From: Candidatus Segatella papionis
GTDB taxonomy: Bacteria > Bacteroidota > Bacteroidia > Bacteroidales > Bacteroidaceae
Assembly (NCBI GenBank): GCA_002297965.1
Contig: DBLF01000009.1
Span: forward strand, 35,644-59,188
Length of the DNA stretch: 23,545 nucleotides
Direction: 5' to 3'
Under the pieces are notes generated by a model. That model ran no database searches and was not told the DNA's origin. It was given only the letters and a program-made list of their open reading frames with translations. Shown here piece by piece: positions 15,326 to 22,465 of this stretch. The stretch's first letter is position 1, and the number at the start of each line of letters is the position of its first letter. The position numbers and the translations under genes are program-made.

Positions 15326-16340
15326 GAAGAAATATCATTTGTTGCTGGCTCTTTTGTTGTTGCTTTGCGCCACGACTTCAGCAAGGAAACGCACTTTGTA
15401 TGCTGTGGGCTTCTATAATCAGGAGAATCTCTTTGACACTTGTCATGACGAAGGTAAGAATGATTATGAATATCTGCCTGCTAAGGGTTGGAACAGCGAG
15501 AAATATATCAGTAAGTTGAAGAATATGTCGCGTGCATTAGCAGATATGGGAACTAGTGAGTTGCCGGGTGTGGGATGCGCCTTTATCGGTCTGGCAGAAG
15601 TGGAGAACGATAGGGTGCTGAATGACTTGGTTTCACAGCCAGCTCTAAAAGCCCGCGGAATGAAATTCTGTCATATCGAGGGCCCAGATAAGCGAGGTAT
15701 CGACTGTGCTTTGCTCTATAATTCCAAGCTATTCAAGGTGAAAACGGTGAAACTTGTGCCCTATGTACAGGAATTAGCCAAAGACTCTGCTTTTTATACT
15801 CGTGGATTCCTTACTGTTTGTGGAAAAATGGGACATCAGCAGGTCGCTGTTATCGTGTGCCATTGGCCTAGCCGATTTTCCGGGTCTTTCTATCGTGAGA
15901 GTGGCGCTAGACAAACCAAGGCTGTGAAGGATAGTCTGTTGAGGATGAATCCGAATATGAAGGTATTTGTGATGGGCGACATGAATGATGACCCAACAAA
16001 CAAAAGTATGTTTGAGGTGCTGCGTGCCAAGCCTGAAATTTCGGAAGTAGGTGCTGGAGATATGTATAATCCCTGGTATAATATTTTGGTGAAAGACGGC
16101 AAGGGTACCTTATATTATAAAGGTGCGTGGAATCTCTTCGACCAGATAGTGATGACCCCCAATCTGCTAACCAAAGCGAAGAAAAATGATTGGATGTTTT
16201 GGAAGCCTGAAGTTCAACGAATGGATTACCTCATTCAGCAAGACGGTCCCTATCAAGGTGCCCCTTTGCGTACAAAGGCTGGTGGAAAATGGCTCCATGG
16301 TTATAGCGACCATCTGCCAGTGGTTGTCTATCTAAAGTAA
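15324..16340 (+). CDS. Secreted endonuclease/exonuclease/phosphatase (EEP) family protein
   Basis: A DNase I-like EEP superfamily protein of about 338 residues with a cleavable signal peptide (MKKYHLLLALLLLLCATTSA). Catalytic signatures are visible in order: the metal ligands in YNQENLFD and LAEVEND, RGIDCALLYN, the HWPSR block, GDMNDDP and the C-terminal YSDHLPVVV. Substrate may be DNA, RNA or a phosphoester; secretion argues for nucleic acid breakdown outside the cytoplasm. The ATG at 15324 gives a standard Lys-Lys signal peptide; an in-frame ATG at 15315 adds three residues. It leads an apparent operon with the UDG-like gene (76 bp on) and uridine kinase, with no terminator between. Confidence 0.9.
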   Translation: MKKYHLLLALLLLLCATTSARKRTLYAVGFYNQENLFDTCHDEGKNDYEYLPAKGWNSEKYISKLKNMSRALADMGTSELPGVGCAFIGLAEVENDRVLNDLVSQPALKARGMKFCHIEGPDKRGIDCALLYNSKLFKVKTVKLVPYVQELAKDSAFYTRGFLTVCGKMGHQQVAVIVCHWPSRFSGSFYRESGARQTKAVKDSLLRMNPNMKVFVMGDMNDDPTNKSMFEVLRAKPEISEVGAGDMYNPWYNILVKDGKGTLYYKGAWNLFDQIVMTPNLLTKAKKNDWMFWKPEVQRMDYLIQQDGPYQGAPLRTKAGGKWLHGYSDHLPVVVYLK

Positions 16341-16416
16341 TGCTGACCAATCTGGTATGTGTATGAATTCGATTCATCTATAAAAAGCGCGATTTAGCTT
16401 AAAATAAGGTTAATAT

Positions 16417-16986
16417 ATGGTAGAGATTCATCCTTTCGAGCCATGGCTCCCCGCTAATGCCAAGTTGTTGATGCTCGGTACATTTCCACCTGCTGAAAAA
16501 CGATGGTGTATGCCTTGGTATTATCCTAATTTTCAGAATGATATGTGGCGTATATTCGGTTATATCTATTTCGATGATAAGCTGCATTTCGTAGATGTGG
16601 AACATAAGACTTATCACTTGGCTGAAATCAAGAAATTTCTTGGCGAGAAGGGGGTGGCGATTTATGATACAGCACAGCAGGTGGTACGTACCAAGAATAC
16701 GGCTAGTGACAAGGATTTGCTGGTTGTGCAGCCATCCGATTTGGATGGTATGCTTCGCCAATTGCCTGAATGCAAAGCGGTGCTTACGGCTGGTCAGCTT
16801 GCCACAAAAGTCTTTTCCGAGCATTTCGGAATCAAAGAGAAGCCTGAGATGGGAGGCTATGTGGAGTTTGTGTTCGAAGGGCGATGTCTTCGTCTTTATC
16901 GCATGCCTAGCAGTTCCAGAGCCTATCCTATGGCAGTGGAGAAGAAAGCTGAATATTACAAACGAATGTTTGATGAAATTTTATAA
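16417..16986 (+). CDS. Uracil-DNA glycosylase superfamily protein
   Basis: A 189-residue member of the UDG fold, expected to excise uracil or a related damaged base. Motif 1 appears as MLGTFPP (residues 19-25), where the usual catalytic Asn/Asp region is replaced by the GTFPPxxxRW form, and motif 2 as MPSSSRAYP (163-171), matching the minor-groove-reading HPSxxS/A loop class. NDMWRIFG at 41-48 fits family conservation in Bacteroidetes. No iron-sulfur cysteine set is present. The exact subfamily (SMUG/MUG/HDG-like) cannot be fixed by eye. It sits between the EEP nuclease and uridine kinase, 12 bp before the latter. Confidence 0.82.
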   Translation: MVEIHPFEPWLPANAKLLMLGTFPPAEKRWCMPWYYPNFQNDMWRIFGYIYFDDKLHFVDVEHKTYHLAEIKKFLGEKGVAIYDTAQQVVRTKNTASDKDLLVVQPSDLDGMLRQLPECKAVLTAGQLATKVFSEHFGIKEKPEMGGYVEFVFEGRCLRLYRMPSSSRAYPMAVEKKAEYYKRMFDEIL

Positions 16987-16998
16987 TAGATTAGATAT

Positions 16999-17622
16999 AT
17001 GGCAAATAATAAAGTGACAGTGATCGGTATTGCTGGTGGTACTGGCTGTGGCAAGACCACTGTAGTGAAAAGACTGGTGGAGGCGTTACCTCCACATTTT
17101 GTGGCAGTGGTGCCTTTGGATTCTTATTATAATGATACAACTCACATGACAGAGGAGGAGCGTCGAAACATCAACTTCGACCATCCTGATGCTTTCGACT
17201 GGAAGTTGCTTCATCAGCAGCTTGCAGACCTCCGTGCAGGCAAGGCCATCGAACAGCCTACCTATAGTTATTTGAAGTGCAATCGTGAGAAGGAGACTAT
17301 TCATGTGGAGCCTAAGCCCGTTATCATCATTGAGGGAATTATGACATTGGTGGATAAACAGTTGCGTGACTTGATGGATTTGAAGGTTTTTGTTGATACG
17401 GATGCCGATGAGCGCTTGATTCGTAACATTCAGCGTGATACCATCGACCGTGGTCGTACGGTATCGATGGTGGTGGATCGCTATCTTAAAGTGCTCAAAC
17501 CTATGCATGAACAGTTTATCGAACCAACCAAGCGATATGCCGACATCATTATTCCGCAAGGAGGTGAGAATGCCACGGGTATTGGTATCCTCTGCAAGTA
17601 TGTAGAGGGGTTGGTTGAGTAA
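16999..17622 (+). CDS. udk: Uridine kinase
   Basis: A 207-residue cytoplasmic kinase phosphorylating uridine and cytidine to UMP and CMP in pyrimidine salvage. The P-loop GGTGCGKT is at 13-20. DSYY at 41-44, NFDHPDAFD at 59-67, the TYSYLKCNR block near 88-96 and the RNIQRDTIDRGR lid-region near 142-153 are all typical. Length matches the family. The gene is last in the presumed nuclease-UDG-udk operon. Its stop is followed in the same frame by the 24-bp repeats, so readthrough would add a Lys/Ala-rich tail. Confidence 0.96.
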   Translation: MANNKVTVIGIAGGTGCGKTTVVKRLVEALPPHFVAVVPLDSYYNDTTHMTEEERRNINFDHPDAFDWKLLHQQLADLRAGKAIEQPTYSYLKCNREKETIHVEPKPVIIIEGIMTLVDKQLRDLMDLKVFVDTDADERLIRNIQRDTIDRGRTVSMVVDRYLKVLKPMHEQFIEPTKRYADIIIPQGGENATGIGILCKYVEGLVE

Positions 17623-17648
17623 AGAAGTGCTTCTGCCCCCAAGAAAAA

Positions 17649-17711
17649 GGCAAAAGCAACATTCAGAAGAATGGCAAAAGTAACATTCTGTAAAAAGGCA
17701 AAAGCAACATT
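17649..17711. repeat. Three tandem copies of a 24-bp repeat after udk
   Basis: GGCAAAAGCAACATT or one-base variants start at 17649, 17673 and 17697, an exact 24-bp (8-codon) period. In the udk frame each copy encodes (K/M)AK(A/V)TF. The third copy forms the 5' arm of the terminator; the first copy can form the same arm. Confidence 0.85.
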
Positions 17712-17736
17712 TAATCATCATTGCTTTTGCCTTTTT
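17692..17736. terminator. Bidirectional terminator made from the repeat unit
   Basis: AAAAAGGCAAAAGCAA (17692-17707) pairs over 16 bp with TTGCTTTTGCCTTTTT (17721-17736). It lies between convergent udk and the DUF308 gene. Confidence 0.9.
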
Positions 17737-17775
17737 CTCTATTAAGGAAATGAATTTCACATTTCCGATTGCAAA

Positions 17776-18435
17776 TTACTTCACTTCGATATAACTAGTG
17801 TCTTCCGCCGGGCGATTGTCGTTGGTGCCAGTGGGAGTTTTGATTTGCTGCATATTCTTCCATTTACGTCGATTGTTGGAAACTTTGAATGCATTGATAG
17901 CTTCCACTACTCCGTAAACCAACATAGCCCATCCGATGACTAGCAATGGTGCGGATGCGATGGCGGATGGCTTGAAAATGGTATATATTCCTAGAAGAAG
18001 CAAAAGTGTAGGCATAAGCCAATACACGATGCCTACTCTTCCCATTTTTGCGGCGGAGACCAGGTTGGCTATCTGGGTGATAGCTCCCATGATGAGAATG
18101 GCTGAAAGAATGAGCATCAACCATGAAATGAATACGTTTGGCATGAGTGCCAGGACCAAACCTAAGAGTAAGGAACCGAATCCTACAATGGGGAAATTGG
18201 GACGTATGCCAATGATGTGGTTGCCTTGAGCGTCGTAAAGATACTGTCCTTTCATTTTCTCGGCATTTTTCTTGGCATTCATATAACTGATAATGGAGAA
18301 CAAACCGGATAGGAAAAACAGTACACCGATGGCTATGGTTATCCACGTGACAGTTTGCTCTCTATACTGGATGAGTAATGCTCCCACGATGATGGCGCAT
18401 ACCGCGCGGAATAATGAACTATGTATTACTTTCAT
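17776..18435 (-). CDS. DUF308 (HdeD-like) six-helix membrane protein
   Basis: A 219-residue inner membrane protein of the HdeD/DUF308 family, whose biochemical function is not established; HdeD of E. coli is linked to acid stress. Six hydrophobic segments are visible at about 7-24, 28-52, 82-98, 100-125, 134-152 and 160-183, in three pairs. The loop at 53-80 is polar and the C-terminal tail (about 185-219) is charged and ends SYIEVK. Gene has its own full promoter and is divergent from the histidine phosphatase. Confidence 0.85.
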   Translation of the reverse strand: MKVIHSSLFRAVCAIIVGALLIQYREQTVTWITIAIGVLFFLSGLFSIISYMNAKKNAEKMKGQYLYDAQGNHIIGIRPNFPIVGFGSLLLGLVLALMPNVFISWLMLILSAILIMGAITQIANLVSAAKMGRVGIVYWLMPTLLLLLGIYTIFKPSAIASAPLLVIGWAMLVYGVVEAINAFKVSNNRRKWKNMQQIKTPTGTNDNRPAEDTSYIEVK

Positions 18436-18476
18436 TTTCTCGATGATTTTTAATAATTAGTGAAGTTGATGATTCT

Positions 18477-18507
18477 GCAAAAGTACAAAAGAAAATTGAT
18501 AATCCAA
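18477..18507 (-). promoter_or_regulatory. DUF308 gene promoter
   Basis: Reading leftward: TTG (complement of CAA 18505-18507), a 19-bp spacer, TACTTTTGC (18485 to 18477). Confidence 0.7.
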
Positions 18508-18571
18508 GGGCTTTCTATCCTTTTTATATGATATTTAACGCAATTTATTTCTTATTCTCGATAAATATCTG

Positions 18572-18579
18572 TAATTTTG
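18572..18579 (+). promoter_or_regulatory. Histidine phosphatase -7 box TAATTTTG
   Basis: TAATTTTG matches the consensus and lies 55 bp before the preferred start at 18635. The -33 element is not obvious. Confidence 0.55.
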
Positions 18580-18634
18580 TCATCCAATTAAGTAAATATG
18601 GCTTTTTATGCCTAGATTAAATACAGGATATAGT

Positions 18635-19177
18635 ATGACTACTTTATATTTGGTTCGCCATGGCGAGACGGTGGATAATGCTGCACAGATATTGCAGGGG
18701 CAGACACCAGGAAAATTGAATGGAAAAGGTATTGAGCAGGCTGAGGAGGTGGCTCGAAAAATGGCAAATGAACATATTGACGTGTTCGTTTCCAGTGACC
18801 TTTATCGCAGTATGCAAACATGTGCCATCATAGCCCGACCTCATTTCGAGGGTAATCTTACGGAAGATGAGCTTTTTGCTCGAATCAATACAACCCCTCT
18901 GATTCGTGAACGCGATTGGGGAGACTTTACTGGGAAGTTTATCCCTTCGTTGCCAAAGGACCCTAAAGATTGGCCGGATAACATCGAATCTTTGGAGAAG
19001 ATGAAATCGAGGGCGCAGAATTTCCTTACGTGGTTAAAAGTGTCCTATCCAGACAAAAAAATCCTTGCCGTGGGACATGGAATCATCAACAAGGCAATCC
19101 AAAGTGTTTATTTCAAGCGTCCGATGAACCAGATAGAAAAGATGGCGAACGCCGAGGTTCGAATCTTGGTATTATAG
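18635..19177 (+). CDS. Histidine phosphatase family protein (phosphoglycerate mutase-like)
   Basis: A 180-residue member of the branch-1 histidine phosphatase superfamily, which forms a phosphohistidine intermediate. The motifs are LVRHGE with nucleophile H9, SSDLYRSMQT with R58, acid/base candidate E92 in RERDWGDF, and H148 in VGHG. It could be a phosphoglycerate mutase-like phosphatase acting on small metabolites or on a cobalamin/sugar phosphate; no context resolves this. An in-frame ATG at 18608 would add nine residues outside family similarity; the ATG at 18635, directly before TTLYLVRHGE, is preferred. The dehydrogenase gene follows after 77 bp without a clear promoter or terminator. 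Confidence 0.88.
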   Translation: MTTLYLVRHGETVDNAAQILQGQTPGKLNGKGIEQAEEVARKMANEHIDVFVSSDLYRSMQTCAIIARPHFEGNLTEDELFARINTTPLIRERDWGDFTGKFIPSLPKDPKDWPDNIESLEKMKSRAQNFLTWLKVSYPDKKILAVGHGIINKAIQSVYFKRPMNQIEKMANAEVRILVL

Positions 19178-19254
19178 TGCTGTGCAGAAAATATTACAAA
19201 TAAGCGGAATGCAAATAATATAACTAACAATATAAAAATTCAATAAGTAAATCT

Positions 19255-20013
19255 ATGAGTAAGATAGCTCTTATCACAGGTGCTACCAGCGGAATAGGTG
19301 AGGGGTGTGCTCGTCGTTTCGCCAAAGGTGGCTATAATCTGATTATTACTGGTAGAAACACTGGTAAGTTGGAAATTCTCAAGAAAGAATTGGAGGCAAT
19401 TGGCGTTCAGGTGCTTGCGCTTGCTTTTGATGTGCGTAATAGAGAAGCTGCCAAAAAAGCCGTGGATTATATTCCATTGAATTGGCGTAGCATAGACGTG
19501 CTTATCAATAATGCTGGATTGGCACGCGGCTTGGAACCTGAGTATGAAGGCGATTTTGAAGACTGGGATCAAATGATTGATACCAATATCAAGGGTCTTT
19601 TAACTATGACCCGTCTTATCGTTCCTGGCATGGTGAGACGCAACCATGGTCACATTATTAATATAGGAAGTGTTGCGGGTGATGCTGCATACGCTGGAGG
19701 AAATGTGTATTGCGCTACCAAGGCTGCCGTCAAGGCCATTACTGATGGATTGCGCATAGATGTAGCTCATACCAAGGTACGTGTCACTAATGTGAAGCCA
19801 GGATTGGTGGAAACTAATTTCTCTAATGTACGTTTTCATGGCGATACTCATCGTGCCAACAATGTATATCGTGGCATTGAACCATTGAATGGCGATGACA
19901 TCGCCGATGTGGCATTCTATGCAGCCAGTGCTCCTGAGCATGTTCAGATTGCGGAAGTGTTAGTGTTGGCTACCCATCAAGCCAATGGAAGCGTTATCCA
20001 TAGAGATGCGTAA
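19255..20013 (+). CDS. Short-chain dehydrogenase/reductase (SDR), YdfG-like
   Basis: A 252-residue classical SDR with a Rossmann fold: cofactor motif GATSGIG at 9-15, an R34 after TG that suggests NADP(H), NNAG at 85-88, and the catalytic S139, Y152 and K156 in YCATK. The overall pattern (NHGHIINIGSVAG, KPGLVETNFS) resembles the YdfG group of 3-hydroxy acid/serine dehydrogenases and malonic semialdehyde reductases. Substrate remains inferred. It is probably co-transcribed with the histidine phosphatase and ends before the large inverted repeat. Confidence 0.92.
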   Translation: MSKIALITGATSGIGEGCARRFAKGGYNLIITGRNTGKLEILKKELEAIGVQVLALAFDVRNREAAKKAVDYIPLNWRSIDVLINNAGLARGLEPEYEGDFEDWDQMIDTNIKGLLTMTRLIVPGMVRRNHGHIINIGSVAGDAAYAGGNVYCATKAAVKAITDGLRIDVAHTKVRVTNVKPGLVETNFSNVRFHGDTHRANNVYRGIEPLNGDDIADVAFYAASAPEHVQIAEVLVLATHQANGSVIHRDA

Positions 20014-20027
20014 AATGTGGTTTATTG

Positions 20028-20112
20028 GTTTATAGTTAATAGTTTATAGGGCTTCTTGAATTCGAGTGATTTCGCTATACGGCGAAGCCGCTATAAACTG
20101 TTAACTATAAAC
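20028..20112. repeat. Large imperfect inverted repeat between convergent genes
   Basis: Arms at 20028-20049 and 20091-20112 are 22 bp each and complementary apart from one mismatch. They are extended inward by GGCTTC (20050-20055) with GAAGCC (20084-20089), leaving a 28-nt loop. A folded RNA or cruciform of about 28 bp would result. No T run follows either arm, so it is not a typical terminator, though it lies where convergent transcripts meet. Further TATAGAC words follow at 20120, 20127 and 20142. Confidence 0.8.
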
Positions 20113-20190
20113 GATAAACTATAGACTATAGACCATTTGTTTATAGACTATTCATATACCCCCTTTACCATAATTATTATCAACAAACTA

Positions 20191-21807
20191 TTAAATAAGG
20201 TGGCAAAGACGATTGATTTCGCTTTCGAACGTTTCGCGATTCTTTGCTTTTGCTCGCATCCCTGACTTGTAGTTGTAAATGGTCTGGGTGGAGTAATAGA
20301 GCAACGTTGCAATTTCTTGACTATCAGTTACGCCGAGTCGCATTAATGCATAAATGCGTACTTCTGTAGTCAGTTCGTTGCTGGACGGCAAACTGATTTG
20401 ATTTTCTGGTGTGAGAAGCTTATTCAGTTCTTTCACGAAATCAGGATACAGCTCCAAAAAAGCTTTGTCGAATCGAATGTAGAACATTTTTGATTCATCT
20501 TCTGCCAGTTTGAAACTATTGATACTTTTCAATAGGTCTTCTGTTTGTCTCGCTTTTATTTTTCTGCTCACTAGCTTCCTGTAATCGTCAAGTTTCTTAA
20601 TATATAAGGCACTGATATCCATAAACAGACGCATATATGTTTCGCGTCGTTTGTTGGTCAGTACGAGACGCTGGTTCAGTTCTGCAAGTTGCTCGTTTTG
20701 GTGAGCAATTTCTTCTCGCTGTTTTCTCAGGTGATTTTTCTGCTTGATGTTGATGACAGCAAGAATGAGTACACCAAGCAAGATGACGCCTACGGCGATG
20801 AGTCCTGTCTGCAAACGGGTGCGTGAGCGTTCTGCTGCTTGCTGATTGCTAGCAATGATAACTGGCAAGATGTTGGAGATTTCTATCATGCGCAATCGGT
20901 TGTTGAAGAATTGGGCATCTGCCATCGAATGCTTGATATATTTTGCGGCAAGTTTACTGTATTTCTCATCTTTATGATAAATGAAATAAGCCAGTTTTTG
21001 TAGAGCTAGCGTTTCCATGAGTTGGCAGATGCCGTCACTCTCGGATGCTTCCACCAAATATTGCTCATATAAATCATATCGCTCAATGTCTTGGTAGTAT
21101 CTTGCCACGCCGTATGCTGCTGCTGCGTGGGTGCGTGTGTTTTTGGGAGCGATTTTTACAGCTCGTAGGAAATTGATGAGTACATTCTTGTGGGTAGGAT
21201 GTTCTATGTAGATATACTCTCCCTTCAGATAAAAGTACTCTGCTTTCTTTCGCTCTTCTGAGTTGGCTTTTTGCAAGAGCAATTGGATATAGTACTTCTT
21301 CTTATCTTGGTACTCTTTGGCAAATTCTGAGTTTGCGCAAAAAGAAGCCCAATAGTTGTAAAGCCACGCATACGTGAAGTAGTAATACATCATTAAGCGA
21401 TGTGGCAATTGATTAGGATCAATGCTTTCCAATATGGTTTCCGATTGGCTATAGAATCCTCCAACCGAGAGTATGGATGCTCGGTTGATCTTGTTCTTTA
21501 CGATAAAAAAAACGTTGTTCGTGGTTTCGGCTAGTTGAAGCCCTTTAGCTACGTATTCACTGGCAGAGTCATAGCGATAGGTGCTGTAAGCTTTGTAAAT
21601 ACTGTCTAGATACACGAGTTTTTGCTGATTGTTTGTAGCGTCGTTCGCTAGTCTTTTGAGTCGTTTGATGCTGTTCTCTTTGTTCTTTTTGTATTGTCCG
21701 TCCATTTCCAGGGTGTGGTCAACACGCTCAAAAAGCTTCTGCTCATCAATCTTGGCATTGACAAGTAGTGGCATCATGAAAAGTAGTATAGTGATTACCT
21801 GTTTCAT
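20191..21807 (-). CDS. TPR/transmembrane regulator with C-terminal HTH-like region (DUF6377 type)
   Basis: A 538-residue Bacteroidetes signalling protein. A signal peptide (1-18, ending LLVNA) is followed by a mostly helical TPR-like periplasmic region (about 20-325), one TM helix at 333-353, a coiled coil (about 355-390) and a cytoplasmic domain. The end contains RLGVTDSQEIATLLYYSTQT (491-510), which reads like the recognition-helix region of a LuxR-type HTH. The layout matches proteins annotated DUF6377. The likely role is a one-component membrane-bound transcription regulator; no target is evident. The flanking genes give no functional clue. Confidence 0.82.
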   Translation of the reverse strand: MKQVITILLFMMPLLVNAKIDEQKLFERVDHTLEMDGQYKKNKENSIKRLKRLANDATNNQQKLVYLDSIYKAYSTYRYDSASEYVAKGLQLAETTNNVFFIVKNKINRASILSVGGFYSQSETILESIDPNQLPHRLMMYYYFTYAWLYNYWASFCANSEFAKEYQDKKKYYIQLLLQKANSEERKKAEYFYLKGEYIYIEHPTHKNVLINFLRAVKIAPKNTRTHAAAAYGVARYYQDIERYDLYEQYLVEASESDGICQLMETLALQKLAYFIYHKDEKYSKLAAKYIKHSMADAQFFNNRLRMIEISNILPVIIASNQQAAERSRTRLQTGLIAVGVILLGVLILAVINIKQKNHLRKQREEIAHQNEQLAELNQRLVLTNKRRETYMRLFMDISALYIKKLDDYRKLVSRKIKARQTEDLLKSINSFKLAEDESKMFYIRFDKAFLELYPDFVKELNKLLTPENQISLPSSNELTTEVRIYALMRLGVTDSQEIATLLYYSTQTIYNYKSGMRAKAKNRETFESEINRLCHLI

Positions 21808-21858
21808 CTTCGTGAGTTCGATATTTATCCAAATGTACGTTTTCTGTTAATTTCGGAT

Positions 21859-21867
21859 GCAAAATTA
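21859..21867 (-). promoter_or_regulatory. DUF6377 regulator -7 box TAATTTTGC
   Basis: An exact TAnnTTTGC on the minus strand, 52 bp before the start codon; no clear -33 TTTG. Confidence 0.6.
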
Positions 21868-22014
21868 CACAAATCTTTTTGGATAAAAGCATTTACTTTC
21901 GTAAAAATAGTTAAAAGTGTAAGTGCGTTGAAAATGTGTGAGTTAACAGCTATTATATGTTACTTCTGATTTACCGAAGGCTTACTAGGGTGTACAACCT
22001 GTCGATAATATATA

Positions 22015-22023
22015 TACCTTTGC
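22015..22023 (+). promoter_or_regulatory. Plus-strand -7 box TACCTTTGC in the long intergenic region
   Basis: An exact TAnnTTTGC box 443 bp before rfbD. It starts the leader-RNA candidate below. The stretch 21870-22010 upstream of it holds nothing I recognise. Confidence 0.6.
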
Positions 22024-22047
22024 AGCAGAATTCAAAAAAGCAGTAAA

Positions 22048-22092
22048 ATGACTATGGTATATAATTACCACTTCAAGTCTTCTAAAGTTTAA
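22048..22092 (+). CDS. Possible 14-residue leader peptide MTMVYNYHFKSSKV
   Basis: The ORF begins about 19 bases after the expected transcription start and encodes MTMVYNYHFKSSKV. Residues 5-9 are Tyr-Asn-Tyr-His-Phe, four aromatic-type codons in five. Such clustering suggests ribosome stalling control rather than a functional peptide. The ORF is very short, so chance is not excluded. Confidence 0.35.
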   Translation: MTMVYNYHFKSSKV

Positions 22093-22244
22093 AGGTATAA
22101 ATATTCCTTTTGTTGATTTAGTATGTTGATTTAAATAACAGTATTAGTTTTTAAGGGAAAGATTGATTAAATAGGAAGCCTGCTTGATTGGATCAGATTG
22201 CTTTCAAAAAAGCAGCAATGCTTTTCTATTATGTTTAGGAAAGA

Positions 22245-22282
22245 CCCACCGTTTTCTTGTGAAAGAAGTCGGTGGGCTTTTT
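22245..22282 (+). terminator. Terminator of the leader-RNA candidate
   Basis: CCCACCG (22245-22251) pairs with CGGTGGG (22270-22276). Above a small internal loop, TTCTT pairs with AAGAA around a GTGA tetraloop. CTTTTTG follows. Strong in the plus direction. Confidence 0.88.
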
Positions 22283-22335
22283 GTTTCTGTTCTTTTAGGA
22301 GCATCTCATCGAGAGTGAAGTGTAATTCTTCAATG

Positions 22336-22361
22336 ATAAAGTATAATTTTTGTTACTTTAT
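22336..22361. repeat. Palindrome upstream of the rfbD promoter
   Basis: ATAAAGTA (22336-22343) and TACTTTAT (22354-22361) form 8-bp arms around 10 bp. It lies 21 bp before the rfbD -33 element and could be an operator or a weak hairpin. Confidence 0.4.
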
Positions 22362-22382
22362 GACTCTTTCGCTATTTAAAAG

Positions 22383-22413
22383 TTGTATATGTCGGATTAT
22401 TTCATTATCTTTG
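22383..22413 (+). promoter_or_regulatory. rfbD promoter
   Basis: TTG at 22383-22385, a 20-bp spacer, TATCTTTG at 22406-22413, 53 bp before rfbD. Confidence 0.75.
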
Positions 22414-22465
22414 TCCCCATATTAATATAAATTATGGTATAAACAAGGAAAAAAACTATTATCCA

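Larger units (their letters stand above)
22030..22286 (+). ncRNA. Candidate leader/attenuator or small RNA, ~255 nt
   Basis: Bounded by the -7 box at 22015-22023 and a strong terminator at 22245-22282. Near its 5' end is a 14-codon ORF rich in Tyr, His and Phe. A weaker hairpin AAAAGC-AGCAAT-GCTTTT lies at 22208-22225, just before the terminator. This short ORF plus terminator layout is that of an amino-acid attenuator, but the next gene is rfbD, which has its own promoter. Confidence 0.5.

Noticed and set aside
17649..17711. 24-bp repeats as a CRISPR array
   Set aside because: The units are contiguous copies of a 24-bp period without unique spacers, only three exist, and no cas genes are nearby.
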